Assembly: GCA_900660155.1 (NCBI GenBank)
Contig: CABFPE010000034.1
Coordinates: forward strand, 2,281,186 to 2,345,185
From: Hofstenia miamia
Lineage: Eukaryota; Xenacoelomorpha; Acoela; Hofsteniidae
Length of the DNA: 64,000 nt
Direction: 5' to 3'
This document shows positions 48,092-60,960 of this stretch, piece by piece. Positions within the stretch are counted from its first letter, which is position 1, and each line of letters begins with the position of its first letter. The position numbers and the translations under genes were made by a program. The notes beneath the pieces are model-generated. The model did not search any database and had not been told where the DNA came from. It saw only the letters and a program-made list of their open reading frames with translations.

Positions 48092-48346
48092 CAGGGGCAC
48101 GTTTAGGGGGCAAGGGGACAACCGCCCCCCTTTTGGGGCCAATTGCGAACATTTAAGAAAAATTTTCTCTTCTCAAAATTAAAATCTGTTCAGTTTAATT
48201 CAAGATGTTAGCAATCGATTTGCTACTAAAAACAGACGATTACATTTTGTGTACGCTTACTTTTGTTCAAAAAAAAATTTTTTTGCAATTTTTTCTGTAA
48301 AAATGAGTCAGCCCCTCACGTTTTAAAAATCCTAAACGCGCCACTG
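48092..48346. mobile_element. 255-bp hAT-like MITE with 8-bp target duplication
   Basis: It starts CAGGGGCACGTTTAGGGG and ends CCTAAACGCGCCACTG. The reversed right end (CAGTGGCGCGTTTAGG) matches the left end at 13 of 16 positions. Flanks TTGTAAAT (48084-48091) and TTGTATAT (48347-48354) differ at one base, as expected of an 8-bp hAT target duplication. The inside has a C-run (CCGCCCCCC) and no transposase. The overlapping short ORF at 48263-48466 is incidental. Confidence 0.72.
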
Positions 48347-48774
48347 TTGTATATCACGCCCAGAGTTGTTAGAAAAACAACCATGTTTTACATAATAAAT
48401 ATGGCAAGAACAAGAGAAATTGGAGGGATTCCATATTTAGGTTTTAAGAATTCCCATGCGCCATAAAACGTATGTAATTTGAATATCTATAGCAAACGAT
48501 GTCAAAAACTATGTTCAGAGAAGGAACCACTAAACGCTGGGATGATAACATTATCATCCACAGTAATGAATCTCGGATGCGTAAGAACTTTGGTGATTAA
48601 TCGGTAAATCAAACCCATTTTAAATGTACTTCACTACTCCAATGATTTAGTTCCTTCAGGTAATCTCAATAATTGAATTATTGCACATAGCATTGTAGAA
48701 TGAATTATCAGCAGCACATACAGACACACAAAAATTTTTGCATCATTAACCGATAAAAATTAGGGTATCTATAA

Positions 48775-49251
48775 TAGAGATGAGTGCAGTAGCGTTTTAC
48801 ATCATTGCGGTGGTTAGCGGTAGAATTAAAACAACTTGCGGTGGCATAAAAGCCATACAGATAGTGTGTTTTGTTTTAAGATTTAAAATCTCTTTCTCAG
48901 ATAACTGTTTTGAAACAAACTCAATAGCTTTCACATACAAAATATTAATAGTAATATTGCATAGTTCATGGGAAATTGGATACTACTCTAATAAAATTGG
49001 AAGAATTGACAAAATACCTAAGAAATTGTCTTTAAACATTTCTACGGATGATCCATAACTTTAAAAACAATTTAGAAATTTTTATCTTTTCCCAAGATGA
49101 TAAAAATCTACTTCGTTGCGATATACCGCGGTAAAGTTTCATTTATTACAGTGGTTTACGGTAAAAAAACGCACATTGCGGTGGCTAGCTGTGAAAATTT
49201 TTTCTCTGCGATGGAAAGTTTTTTTCAAAACCTGTACCGCGCTCATCACTA
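48775..49251. mobile_element. 477-bp hAT-like MITE with GCGGT repeats
   Basis: The left end TAGAGATGAGTGCAGTA and the right end TACCGCGCTCATCACTA form inverted repeats (13 of 17). Subterminal GCGGTGG and TAGCGGT motifs recur at 48807-48825, 48837-48845, 49131-49135 and 49157-49170. Flanks ATCTATAA and ATCTAATT share five leading bases, a possible decayed target duplication. No transposase motifs are in the 92-codon frame at 48780-49058. Confidence 0.6.
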
Positions 49252-49986
49252 ATCTAATTACTCTCAACATTTGCTGTTACCGCTAACAATAAACCTCATG
49301 TCACGTCCTTATAAATCCGCGGTTCATGGTGTGACAAGAATGCATTCAAGTGATAAATCCAAAATATTTTTCATCTACATACCTAACAAATTTACTTAAA
49401 TTAAGCTGTAAAAATTGTAATGCATTTCAAAGAGTGACTATATGCATGTAGAGTATATACATATATAAGAGTATATGCATGTAAAGTAGCTTACAGTAGA
49501 TGTCAATTTTGAAAAACTATGACTAATGACTTGAAACAAACAAATTCTAAAATGCATCGTCAAAGAAAATTCCCGCAACGCACTTGTTATTATACTGGAA
49601 AACTACAATTCATAAGGGAGATCAAATTGTTCAGATTATAAAAAATAGTAATGACATTTAGAGTACACAGATTTGCAAAACTTTATGATACGACTTTTAT
49701 AAATTTGCAAAGAAATAAATAATAACTATTCACGTCAAAAAACAACTTGTTGGATGAATACTAAGCGCAAATTGATTTTTTAAGAAAATACCCAAAAAAA
49801 TGTCTAAATATTTTTTATGAGAAAAAAGCGCATTTTAAGTTATATGCTCAATTGTTTCTACAAGATTTGAAATGGAGGTCGGGAGTAAAATTCTTAGTAA
49901 TATATCATTCAAAAGCAATTTAGAATGAAATTCAGTCATTACGAAAATTGAATACAACATGATATTAATTACATACTTAGAAGTAG

Positions 49987-49988
<2 letters not shown>

Positions 49989-50022
<34 letters not shown>
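49989..50022. repeat. (TA)n microsatellite
   Basis: Seventeen TA units in the large intron. Confidence 0.95.
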
Positions 50023-50027
<5 letters not shown>

Positions 50028-51366
50028 TTCTAAGAAAGATAACTTGAACAAATTCTTTTTACGGTGATGAACACTAAATCTTTGATTTTTTGCGCTTGGG
50101 TTAATTTTAGCTTTGTGAATTCAAATTTTTCCTCAATTTTTATATATGAAATTTAGTTTTCATCCTATGACCCTGCAAAAAGGCATTGTAAAACAATGTT
50201 AGTAAATATGCATATGTAAAATATAACACAAAAATCGTATTCAGCATGAAAATCTTAGTATATTACCAATTTTTTGTAAGAATTTATTCAGCCGTTTTAA
50301 AATATTAGTCGTCAAATCTTGTACAAATCCCATTATATTGCTAATTGAAATGCAAATTTCAAAAATCTGAATTGAATAAAATTAGTTTTGATGCTAAACT
50401 TGCAAGTGAGAAGATCGCTATCTCTATAAAATACCTACAACAATTGATGATTACAATTGCAATCAAGTAAAAATGTCACAATAATTCCTAAAAGTTAGTC
50501 GAAATATTTTATGATGATTCAGGAGATATTCATGTTTTTAACAACAATGACCAATTTTTTCATATTTCATCCTTCATTTTTTTGTTAAAATTCTTATTGA
50601 ATGTTTGTTTTCCTCCCGGCCCTATTCAGGGTCACCCTAAAATAAACTTCTATGAACTTTCAGTGTACCAAAAATCCACAAAATATAATTTCTTAACATT
50701 ATAAACAAATAAAAGAAGTATGTATTTATCCCTTATGTACCCAGTAATGGTATTGGACTTTATCAATAATTGAAGGTCAATATCCTTGAAATATATGCAC
50801 ATGAATATTTGTGCAAATTTTGAATGCTAAATCTAAATTTTCGTTGGACGTTATATATATAGTTAAATTAATGGAAGTTAACATTAGGATTACCTGAAAG
50901 AGGACAAAGGCAAAACTTTGAACATAAAATTCGAAAACCATATAAATCACAATTAAAAAAATCCGAAATGCATCTTAAATTATCAAAAAACAATTTTTGA
51001 CGTATGCTGTTTCGAAATTTTGCCTACACCTGTACGTTGATTTAGAAACAAAGCAATAAATAAGTACATTCATTGAGCTCAGAAAACAAATCTACTATAG
51101 ATCTAGCATTTAATGAAGTAAACTTTGGTTCTTAAAGTCAGAAGCATATTCAGCAAACTGCTGAAATCATCACTCAAATGCAATTTGATTTGGTAATAAA
51201 AATCACTAGACAGTTTATGCTTTAAAGATACAATTTACCTTAGAATGAAATTGAAATGACAGAGTTAGTCAAAATATAGTATTTAAGTGACTAATACTAA
51301 AGAAAGTATAATGAATTTAGAGAACTTTTAAATGAATAACATATTAATCAGTAGGTTAAAAACCAC

Positions 51367-51635
51367 CTGTGAGATTTCCGCCACATAACAAAACAATTTT
51401 GCGGATCCAATCAATTTGCGATTCTAAATGTAATTGGTTAAATTCAAGTGAAAAATAATAATCAACAAAACCTGTCAGCGAATTCCCGAGCGGCAAGTCA
51501 CGCCGATGCAAAAGTATGAGTAAACCAAATAATAGCATGTACTCTTTTTCTACAGGTCGGTTGAGAAGGGAAAGTATCAACTCAACAGCTGTGTCTTTAA
51601 ATTCACTCTGGCTAAACAAAACTGCTCTTACAAAG
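51367..51635 (-). CDS. Host gene exon (89 codons)
   Basis: The acceptor TTCCTACCAG lies before 51635 and the donor CTCACAG|GTGGTT at 51367/51366. It encodes FVRAVLFSQSEFKDTAVELI, LSLLNRPVEKEYMLLFGLLI, LLHRRDLPLGNSLTGFVDYY, FSLEFNQLHLESQIDWIRKI and VLLCGGNLT. One leading base completes the codon opened by the exon ending at 58250, and one base is left for the exon at 34491. The helical, leucine-rich composition continues that of the large exon. Confidence 0.82.
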
Positions 51636-53426
51636 CTGGTAGGAATAGAATTTTATTCTACATAATCTACAAATTTTAACCCTAGTTACTTATTAATAAA
51701 ATGACTCAATGCCCATTTTCAATTTTAGATAGCTTGTCTTATATTTTTCATAAAGGCGGATCTTTATTATGGTTGTGCGATTAGTGATTATTAATCATAC
51801 AGTTTTATTAATAAAGAACAAAAATCAATTGTCAATTAATGAATCGAAAAATTATGTTTTGACAAACTTTTTATTTCGAAGCACGGCTGGGGACTACGAA
51901 GTCCCCGAGAAACTCAGCCTAACATCACCTATTGCGTCAAAGTTCTTGTGAGTGCTGATGATTCTTCTATAAGATCACTAACTAATAAATTGATGTCGAG
52001 AAAACAATGGAAACCACGTAGTCTGCTTAGTTGAAATCTGTTCAACCAAATGAACCAACTTCAATCATTCCAATCAATTATCGCATAGCCTTAATCTCAA
52101 ATAGGTTTATAAAAAATCTCAGTATTCAAAATACTAAAGTACTTCTCTAATCCAAGACAATATATTAATTTTTCAAATATTCACAACCTAGTCTTTCAGG
52201 AAATCGGCAAGATTGAGGAAAAAATTTGACAATTATTATGTTCGTAGCTATCGAAATTATTTTAACAAAGAGTTCTTTGCAAAATATACATATTACTTAA
52301 ATCTGAGAAGAAAAATCAATAATTTAATGCTAACAATGAAATGGCCTCCAAAATAGATATTTGTGGAAGACAATACCACAACATTAGTTTATGAAATTAA
52401 TGTGTTTGAAATGCGTAAAATAATTAATTAGAAAGCATAACACCTTAAAAACTTGCTCTGTTCAAGTGTATGCAACATTACAGAAACGAAGCTGTTTTAA
52501 ATTAATTTTTTTGGTTACTTCAATTAAACATTAAACAAAAGGTAATTTGCGTAATTTAACATTGCACAAGAAATAAATATTTGTTAGCAATAATTTAAAC
52601 CTTGTACATGCTTAAGCATTAGCCTTAAAATTTAAATCTGTAAGACATTATTACTTTCTATAATTGATATTCGTTATTAATTTGAAAAAAGAGGGAATTG
52701 AGTCACAATTTAAAGGGTGAATACGCTAGTTTTAATGTGTCGGATTTGCATGTGCCGATGACTTATCATTAAATCATATCAGTGCAATTTACTGTGTAGG
52801 ACATTTACATACTTACATATAGCTGCATGTTTTAATCAAATTTTTCATTTTGTAAAAAACAAAAACTTTACTAACGACTACGCCTAGTCCAAAATATGCA
52901 AGAAATACCTACAAAATGGGAACTTTTCCAAAACAAGGTTATTGACATACAGGAGGCATTAGTGTGATAAAGACGATACATAATTTATTGAAAAATTATA
53001 ATAAAGCGTGATTTTTTAATTTTCCAGTGATAAAGGAGTACTTTAAAAATTAACTCTTCCATCAAACCCCAGGCAAATTGTATAATGGATTCTCAAATTT
53101 TCTAACAAAGTTTCAAATATCAACTGAAATACCCTGTCATGTAAATTGCTGTATAGAAAAGTTAGTCTATATTGGAAGGCCATCTAGCGATCATTTCGTG
53201 TGCATGACAATATATCCATTATAAAGACTCATTAAAAGCTAAATAACGAATTGCAAATCAATGTGACAAGATAGAAGATAACTGCTATACAAAAATGCAT
53301 AAAAAACTTTTAATTGAAAATTTGTACCGAATGAAATCACTAGTATCGCAAACAGGGGCAAGCCTACAGGCGGGCTTGGGCGGACTGTCGCCCACCCAAT
53401 GGACCGTCCTCCTGACTTTATGAAAC

Positions 53427-53427
<1 letters not shown>

Positions 53428-53463
<36 letters not shown>

Positions 53464-53466
53464 ATA
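53428..53466. repeat. (TA)n microsatellite
   Basis: TA repeat with one interruption, next to the CAGGGGC-type element fragment. Confidence 0.9.
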
Positions 53467-53936
53467 TGCAACATAGTTGATTCTTATAGTTTAACAACAC
53501 ATTGAAGGAACAAAATGATAAAAAATAAAACGTTTTAGAAATGTTTAAAAATTACTAACAAACTTTCTGCATTCTAGACTGGTTCGCCATTCATTCTAGA
53601 TTATATTTATAAAAAATAAGTCTTTTTGAAAAGACATTTATATAAAATTTTGAAAAATGAACATATAATGACGAACTTGAAATTTGTTCGAATTAAAATA
53701 AAAATTTTGAGATTACTGCATAAAGATGTTGAAAATTGAAATATAATATTCAAAGGAGAGAAATTTTTTATGTTGATACATAATAACTTTAAAAAAGTGA
53801 TGTACTCGATTTACACTTATGTTCTGCAAACAATACAGATCTTAAAATTCTGATTATTTGCAAATTTTTTGTAATTTTATATATTATTATATTACAATTC
53901 ATATAAGCCTGAGCTAGGCTTATCCTTTTTTGTGTT

Positions 53937-54125
53937 TTAATATAGGCGTGGGCTGAGTCTTAGAGCAGGATCTTCTAAATCAGAATCGGATTGGACATGA
54001 GGAATTTTTATGTAGCCTCTTTTTCGACCACGGTCCTCCTCAGATGACACTTTTGCAATGAATAGTGTAGTTATGATTTCAAAGCGTTTGATATTATCAA
54101 CCCTCTGCTCACACGGGGTGTGCAT
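53937..54125 (-). other. Unassigned 62-codon frame
   Basis: It reads KVSSEEDRGRKRGYIKIPHV and QSDSDLEDPALRLSPRLY near its end. The acidic, serine-rich stretch is less AT-biased than the surroundings and could be a remnant of a transposase N-terminus or of an exon. No splice sites in matching phase and no domain were found. It is probably not a gene. Confidence 0.2.
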
Positions 54126-55144
54126 TCAATAATGAAATACGTCTCAATTATGTAATAAACCAAAATTATATTTAATTAGACTGTTTATACGGCACTGCTA
54201 GAGTGACCAAACTATTAAAATGTTTTTGCCGAAAGTGTTAATTAATGAGATTAGGCAAACAGTAATGAATGACTTGGTTTGATATTTAATTAATGTGCCG
54301 AATGATTTGTGTGTTTTTTTATTATAACTTTTTATTTTACATATTTGATTACAGAACCGCAATGTTTGAGGACCGTACCATACTGAATCGAAGGCATCTG
54401 ACAACTTCGAGCTTTGGTAAGAAGTCCATTTGCAACTTTGGCTATAGCCACCCAGTTCATAATTCCTAGACTCGCCCTTTATTAATTTGAATTTTATAAC
54501 TTGATATTTTTTCCAATTAATATATTATATTTACCTTTAATTAAAAATAATTTAAGAACTAACATTTCAATTAGGCTATCGACGAAAACAATACATCAAG
54601 GATTAAAGTCTACATATAAAATTCAGTTTGAAAAATTCGCAGTAGTGCAACTCAATGTAAGCAGTATTGTCAAGGACTCCCTTACGTTGAAAATCTGCAC
54701 CGGCAACAAACGCAATTCGTTTTAAATTAACATATTTGTACGAGCGAAGTTAATTTTATCAGCTCAATCATCAAGCGCGCAATCAAAGCGAGATTTTTCA
54801 TCCTGTGGACTGAAGATCAATAATAGGCAATCACGTCATGTTTCTAACCATTGAATTGCTATATTCTGCAATTATATATTTAAAATTAATTTTAAATTTG
54901 TTTCTTTATCTTAAAAATTGTTTTTAAAGGCAAAAATTAACTACATTCTAAAATTTTCTAACCCAATTCCAACAAACCGATCTCAGGGTAGTATTAGCTT
55001 GAAGTTTTTCTGGCTCGGGTGGTGTTTGAAAATTTCAACACGACTACAAATATGTAATGAATGTCTACTGAAAAAATGCTTATCCCCCTCTGCTTATTGA
55101 TTACCCCAATGCTAAATACATTACTAATCAATGTGCGACTACCA

Positions 55145-55152
55145 AATGCAGT
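55145..55152. repeat. hAT target site duplication (left copy)
   Basis: AATGCAGT, identical to 56979-56986 on the other side of the element. Confidence 0.92.
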
Positions 55153-56978
55153 CAGGGCTGTTAAATATTGTATTGCAATAGTATTGTAGGTATACGCACA
55201 ATATATTGTAAAACAGAAATCGGTGCACAATAATTGAATTATTAACAATATATTGTTACAGTAGTTTATTAACCAAATTTTCGTCCCAAATTTTTTCGTT
55301 TGCCATCAGAAACAGCTGACATTCGAGGTGAATCGGTGTTATTGATTTTCGGTATTGATTTAGGACAAATTTAGCCTTGCTAAACAATCTTTCCGCAAGA
55401 TTTGAAGTCGTGGGGACCCACGTTAGGTCACCAAATTCTCCCATGTAAACGCGTGGAATTTTTGCTGCAAGAATTCGGTCAGCAAACGAGGCACCAGCAC
55501 TCGTACAAAACGGGACATCATTTTCGTTTGTAATCTTGAAACTTTTTCTGAGGAGAGAATGTTCGTCTGCAGATAATGGCTCTCTTTGAAGATACTTGAA
55601 CAAAGAATTTTCGAAAAGAGGCGAGTGTACAATTCCTCCTTTTCCTAGATAGTGATCTAATTCTGGATATTCTTTTAAAAGTTCATCAAACAGTAAACGC
55701 GCAACAATCTTGTTTGAGTCTTCTTTTTGGAGAGCCTTTGAGACTGATTCAAACTCAAATATTCTTTTGATTTCCAATTCCTCCGCTGCATTTGGTAAAC
55801 AAAAGGCAATTTCTGGATCGAGGACATCAAAAAATGGCTTGAGTTCAAAATACCGCTTAACCATGTTGAAAGTTGATGACCAACGGGTATCGTTCTAGTT
55901 TAGCAGATTTTTTTAAACTACTCATTTTCTTCATCAGTTGATGAATTTTGCCAAGAATTGGTTCTGATTTTTCCAGATATTTTTTCACTGCTAAATTTAA
56001 ACGGTGAGAATCACAACCAATGAGGGTCAGTTCAAGATTGTTTGCAATTGCTTTGTTTAAGTTTTCATTGTCTCCCACAAGAAATGACACGTTTTCAGGT
56101 GTTTTCTTGTATACTGCCAAAGTATCTTTAAAAAATTGTACGTGAGATTCCGCGTCATAACGCTCTTCGTCTGGTAATGGCGAAAAAGCTAGTAAAGGCG
56201 TGTTCCCTGAATACACTGCAAAAACACAGACGTAATGAGTAGACGTACCTCTATCGCTCCAGCCATCGAAAATAATCCCGAATTTTTCAGGAAGAGATTC
56301 TGCTATTTTCTGTTCAACAAGCGGAGTCATTTTTTCGAGATACGAAACAAAGGATTGACGAGATATCGGCTGTAAAGAAGTAAATCGCACTGTTAAATTG
56401 TCCTCGACAAACGAAAATGGCAAGCCTTTCAAAGTAACCCAACGCAACCACGAGAAGATGTTTTTAGCTTTCTTTGAAACCCCAAATTTCACATGATAAC
56501 CAGATTGAATGGCCGAGCGATAATCTTCCTCATAAGTAGGATGTTCTTTTATTAAATGATCCAATAGGTTGTTGTATCCAGCTTAATAATTTGCTTTCGC
56601 TGTTTTCCACACAAACATTCATGAAAATGTGCCTTTCCATTAACTGGTTTGAAAAAATGCTGACAGAGATCTTTGCTTGGTATAGAATGGGAGGACATGG
56701 CTCAATTTATGTGTGTACGCAACTACTTTATTATGAATAATGCGGTCACATACCTAAGACGGCTAGCAAACCATGTTCAACGCTGATTGGCCAGAATTTA
56801 CAACGCATGTGATAGCACACAAAGGGAACGATTTATACGTTTCTTTATCTCCAAACGAGCGGCCAATTATTGGTTAATCCCCTAACAATATATTGTCTTT
56901 TTGCAATCGCTCTGCACAATATTTCGCACAATATATTGTCAATATATTGCAATAGCAATAATTGTTTTAACAGCCCTG
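55153..56978 (-). mobile_element. Complete hAT transposon (1826 bp)
   Basis: Both ends are visible: CAGGGCTGTTAAA at 55153-55165 and TTTTAACAGCCCTG at 56965-56978, perfect inverted repeats for at least 13 bases. The flanking 8-bp duplications AATGCAGT (55145-55152 and 56979-56986) are identical, the hallmark of hAT. Subterminal copies of a CAATATATTG palindrome lie inside both ends (55199, 55248, 56885, 56930, 56938). The transposase occupies 55256-56698 on the minus strand and carries two frame changes. The perfect duplications suggest a young insertion in the host intron. Confidence 0.92.
55256..56698 (-). pseudogene. hAT transposase
   Basis: The N-terminus has a BED-type zinc finger: FHECLCGKQRKQII, then GYNNLLDHLIKEHP (CxC...HxxxxH), with a one-base frame change near 56592. 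Next come SWLRWVTLKGLPFSFVEDNL, EKFGIIFDGWSDRGTSTHYV (catalytic D in FDGWS), NVSFLVGDNENLNKAIANNL (second D), and LIGCDSHRLNLAVKKYL (conserved CxxH). A second frame change lies near 55900, before NDTRWSSTFNMVKRYFELKP. The end carries the dimerisation region with TTSNLAERLFSKAKFVLNQY and HLECQLFLMANEKIWDENL, stopping at 55256. All catalytic motifs are kept, so inactivation is slight and recent, or partly sequencing error. Confidence 0.88.
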
Positions 56979-56986
56979 AATGCAGT
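56979..56986. repeat. hAT target site duplication (right copy)
   Basis: AATGCAGT, a perfect match to 55145-55152. Confidence 0.92.
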
Positions 56987-58249
56987 TAGCACCGTTATCA
57001 AGCTAAAGCCCTGAATTAAAACTATTTCAAGTTTAGGTATTTGTGGAAATTATATCACACAGACCAATATGATTTTGATTGCGTTATATAAGATGTAGTG
57101 TTGCATACAAAGCTGAACATGTTGGAATATTGGTAGAAATTTGCTTGTTAATGTTTAATAATGTACACCATTCAGTTTTCGTTGCAGAATTCGTTTTAAC
57201 CCTATCCCCACCGGTCTTCTTTCATTTTTAAAACCGAGGAGTACTCCAACAGCAACCTTACCACTCAATTCTATTCTTCACCAAGCAGGAAAGCTTGGCA
57301 GGACTATAGCTAACATATTTTTGAATTCTAAGTGAAAAAATCGATATTCTGATGTTTTGACGACATTACTGGAGTCGGAGTCAGGAAATTGAGCTTAGTG
57401 TCACAGAATTTGAAAAAAATATGCCTATAACACAACGACGCTGAAAATTGGTAAATACATAGCTAACATACAGTTAAGTACCAAAAAATATCAACATACT
57501 TCCCAATTAATGTGATAGATAAACATTTACGAAAACAACTTTTTGAGCGCAAGATAAAATTAATAAAATATTAGCTTTATAGAATACAATGAATATATCT
57601 CAAAAAATAATCATAAATTGAATGCCACTTTTAATTATTCGTTTCCCAATATAATTTTGAGAAAAGTAAAAAAATGAAGCCCAAATCTTTCAAACAGGAG
57701 ACACACCATTATTTCTCTAGTCCAAGATAGGGTTAATGAATGAATACACTGATCATTGGATTTCAGCGAAACCACACATGTTTGTATTTGAACGTTGCCT
57801 GTTATACATTTAATCGACAAGAAATTTGCATTTTTAAGTAGAAACTTATGATTTGCTACACACTTTTGATACACATTTGATTAAGCAACTTCACTACCGC
57901 TGTGAAGTTTACACAATTACACAACTAATTCTTTTCGAAATTGGAACGTGTTTCAATTGTATACTAGTCCTGCCCTATGCATTTTTTGTATTTCAATAGC
58001 ACAAGAGCAATTAATAATTTTAAGAGGAAAGAGACTGATAAAGTGTTTGCGGAATTAGTTGTCTGTATAGTAGCTAAATAAACAAATTGCATTTCTTAAT
58101 ATCAGCTCTTGTAAATTCACCTTTGTGGACTAGCTACTCTTGAATTGGATTTGAGTAATATTTCGTTTTAAGGTATAGAAATGAAACCCTCTTCATTTTC
58201 GAAAGATTGAAATTATAAACAATAAAGGTTGGTTTAGTAAAAGCTTTAC

Positions 58250-59415
58250 CTGTATAACGGAGCGATAAGTTGATGGTAAACTTCCTGGCAAGGAACATTA
58301 AATACTTCTACAGTAAGTAGCCTTGATGCGAATCCAAGACTATTTTTAAATGTGGAAACCTTCAATGAGTTGAATAACTTTCCAAAAACCGCAAGTTCAC
58401 TGCTTTTATGTAAACGATAGTTGAAAAGGGAAGAAAGGCTAATGAAAATTTCTATAAGTGCTTTACCTTTTGCTTTGTTTGAACAACCTTGTCTAATAAG
58501 TTTATCAATAAGTATTTCGGGAAGAACAAATGCGGCTTTGACGAAAGGCATTAAACCTTCACTAAACGAAGAGTCTATTCGATTTAATCCGCGAACTAAA
58601 GACATTTCGATAATTGAATGTTGAATATCAAAGATATTGTGTAAACCACGATTTAAAAAATCAATGTGCAAAGATAATAAGCCATTGATTCCAACAACGT
58701 CTAATCTCTCTATAATGTTCAAAAAGTTTTGAACAATAAGGTTCACACATCCACCATCCAGATTTGCTGAATGCAAAATACCTAGAAAACTTTTACAGAG
58801 TGGAAATATTTCTATGTATTTGATCGAACAATCAACACTTAATAACAACCTTCGACAAAAAGATTCTTCCAAAGAATCTTGACGAAGGCATTCTAGGCAA
58901 TATTCTACAGCTCGAAATATCCCATGCAATGAATTTTCAAGAGAAAAAACATGGACTGAAAACCAATCATTGCTTAATTTGTATATAATACGACTTTTTA
59001 GTGATTTGATATCACACAATTCTAATACTATGTTCAACTCAGCTGATGAAAATACATTATCAATAATGGATTCAACATCGGATTCATCATATGTTTTCAA
59101 AACTTGATCAAGAAATGCTGTAAAATCATCAGACCATTTATTCAAAGTCAGATTAAGAGAATAATCCAATCTCAAAGCTCTATCTTTGGGAAAACAATGC
59201 TCTTTAATTGACAGAAACAGATTCTTTAATGATTCTAATGAGTCAATGCAATAAAGTTGTAAATAGAGTGATGTACATGTTATATTGACGTTGTGAATCC
59301 ATTGATTAATAACAATTGAATTAACAATGTCTAAACAATTTAGCTTTGAAATCCCCGCTTCTTCTAAGTTTTCCAACAAATTAATGACCTCTTCTTCATT
59401 AAAATGATAAATTAG
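58250..59415 (-). CDS. Host gene, largest exon (388 codons)
   Basis: The acceptor CTTTTTTTTAG ends at 59416 and the donor TATACAG|GTAAAG is at 58250/58249. It begins in phase 0 with LIYHFNEEEVINLLENLEEA and proceeds through successive amphipathic helices (SLYLQLYCIDSLESLKNLFL, LTLNKWSDDFTAFLDQVLKT, RIIYKLSNDWFSVHVFSLEN, HGIFRAVEYCLECLRQDSL, LFNYRLHKSSELAVFGKLFN) to YHQLIAPLY plus two bases. Regular Leu/Ile spacing suggests a helical-repeat scaffold, but no catalytic or known binding motif is seen. The first codon of the open frame is TTG inside the exon, not a start. The identity is unknown. A large meiotic or centriolar scaffold is possible but unsupported. Confidence 0.85.
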
Positions 59416-60784
59416 CTAAAAAAAAGTTAAGTGTAAATGTTTGCATAACGCTGCGAAAAGCCAAGCGATATATACAGGGTGAATCAAAATGACTACCTGA
59501 TTTTAAAGTGTAATGAGAATTCAAACACATTTAAGATAGAAGAGAGAACTTTGTATTGTGTGAAATTACCATTTTAAATTAGTTGGTTTAAATTTGATAT
59601 TTTTTAATATTTAAAATTGGGTCTTTCTTTTTAAATCATTCTGTACTAAACTTGGTAATTTCTGAAAGCATGTTAAATGCAATTTTTTGTTCAGGTTATT
59701 GAAGTTTAAGATAATCTTGATATTGACTAATTCTGTTCATTTAGAAATTGCATAAAATTGCTCGTTATGCCCTAGAGTGGAGAGCATCGTGATTTTGTTG
59801 AAGAGTTTCTGATACACGGTGAAACGAATATACTGAGTGTGTGGTTATATAAAAAACGTCATGCCCTCTCAATTTTGGGATTTTATAGTAATTCTATGCG
59901 GTCATACAAAAAGAATGCCAGTTTTTAAATGTAATGTTGCAAATGTAATGCAGCAAATGCACTAATTATATAAAGTGCCTTGATGCTGACTTTGCTATAT
60001 CTTTCATGAGCTTAATAGCTTTCTGAACTGCTTGATTTTACCTAGAAACATCAATATACGAACATGTTTTAAACTCCAAAAACATTTTAAGTCACTTTAC
60101 TTTCAATAAACATTAGTGTGTTATAAAGCTAGCATCAAAGATCATTTATGAAATCCATGTGTATCTATTGTATAGGATATTTTCTAGAGTCTTTATAATA
60201 TCATATTTATCAATTTTTCAGCTTTCAGTAATTAAAGTAAAAATTCTTCAACAATGACACAAGGCAGTGTATTTTAAGTCCCGTGCCCAGTAAGCCATAA
60301 ATTCACCAATAATTGTAAGAAGCTTTTCAAAGAAATTTAATGGCCTTTCAACACCTAGACCTAATCTGTTATTTCATGATTTTTAGGGCAGGTGCAGGGG
60401 TTGTGGTTCAATTAGTACAAAAGCATAATTTGCAATTTATACAAAATCGAATCATATCTTTCAAAAAGTGCAATGATTTTTGAGATTCTCCTCAAACACT
60501 AAGGTATATATGTTACAGTAAGATTGTGAAATTAGGAATTTCGTGAAATCCCCAAAATTCAGTGAATTTGGGAAATTGGTATTTCACTCATCTAACTTCA
60601 TAAAAACATTAAAATACCTAAATATTGGAAAAACACTAAACCTAACTTTAATCCTAGCCCCAAACCCAACTACTCTTTTGCTTCATGGCGTTTTTTTAGT
60701 AAAATAGCAAATTCACTGAAATTTTAGGGATTTGCCGAAATTCCTTATTAACCAATCTTACTGTTGTATATATATATATATATA

Positions 60785-60928
60785 ATCAACCTACTCCGGG
60801 GAACCTATCCCTAGCCGTTAAATAAGTACGGGAGATCAGGTGAGGGAAGGGTGTGGCCACACTCGGCCGACCTGATACAGAGAACCTCATAGAACAGAGT
60901 CGCATTAGACGAGAGCCTAAGTAGTTTA

Positions 60929-60960
<32 letters not shown>

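Larger units (their letters stand above)
34492..51366 (-). other. Host gene intron, about 17 kb
   Basis: AT-rich DNA with three inverted-repeat elements (38498-38800, 48092-48346, 48775-49251) and TA microsatellites at 37424-37473, 41907-41934 and 49989-50022. A possible hAT dimerisation relic lies at 34650-34760. The rest shows only short chance frames. Phases across it agree (1 to 1), so no coding exon is required inside. Confidence 0.55.
51636..58249 (-). other. Host gene intron, about 6.6 kb
   Basis: It carries a complete hAT transposon (55153-56978), a TA microsatellite (53428-53466), a GC-richer fragment at 53350-53415 that looks like one end of an old element (starting CAGGGGCAAGCC), and a 62-codon minus-strand frame at 53937-54125. 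Phases across the intron agree. Confidence 0.6.

Noticed and set aside
53285-53500. 71-codon minus-strand frame
   Set aside because: It is mostly a TA microsatellite plus a GC-rich element end, with no protein features.
58421-58624. 67-codon plus-strand frame
   Set aside because: It is antisense to the large host exon, whose splice sites and phase support the minus strand.
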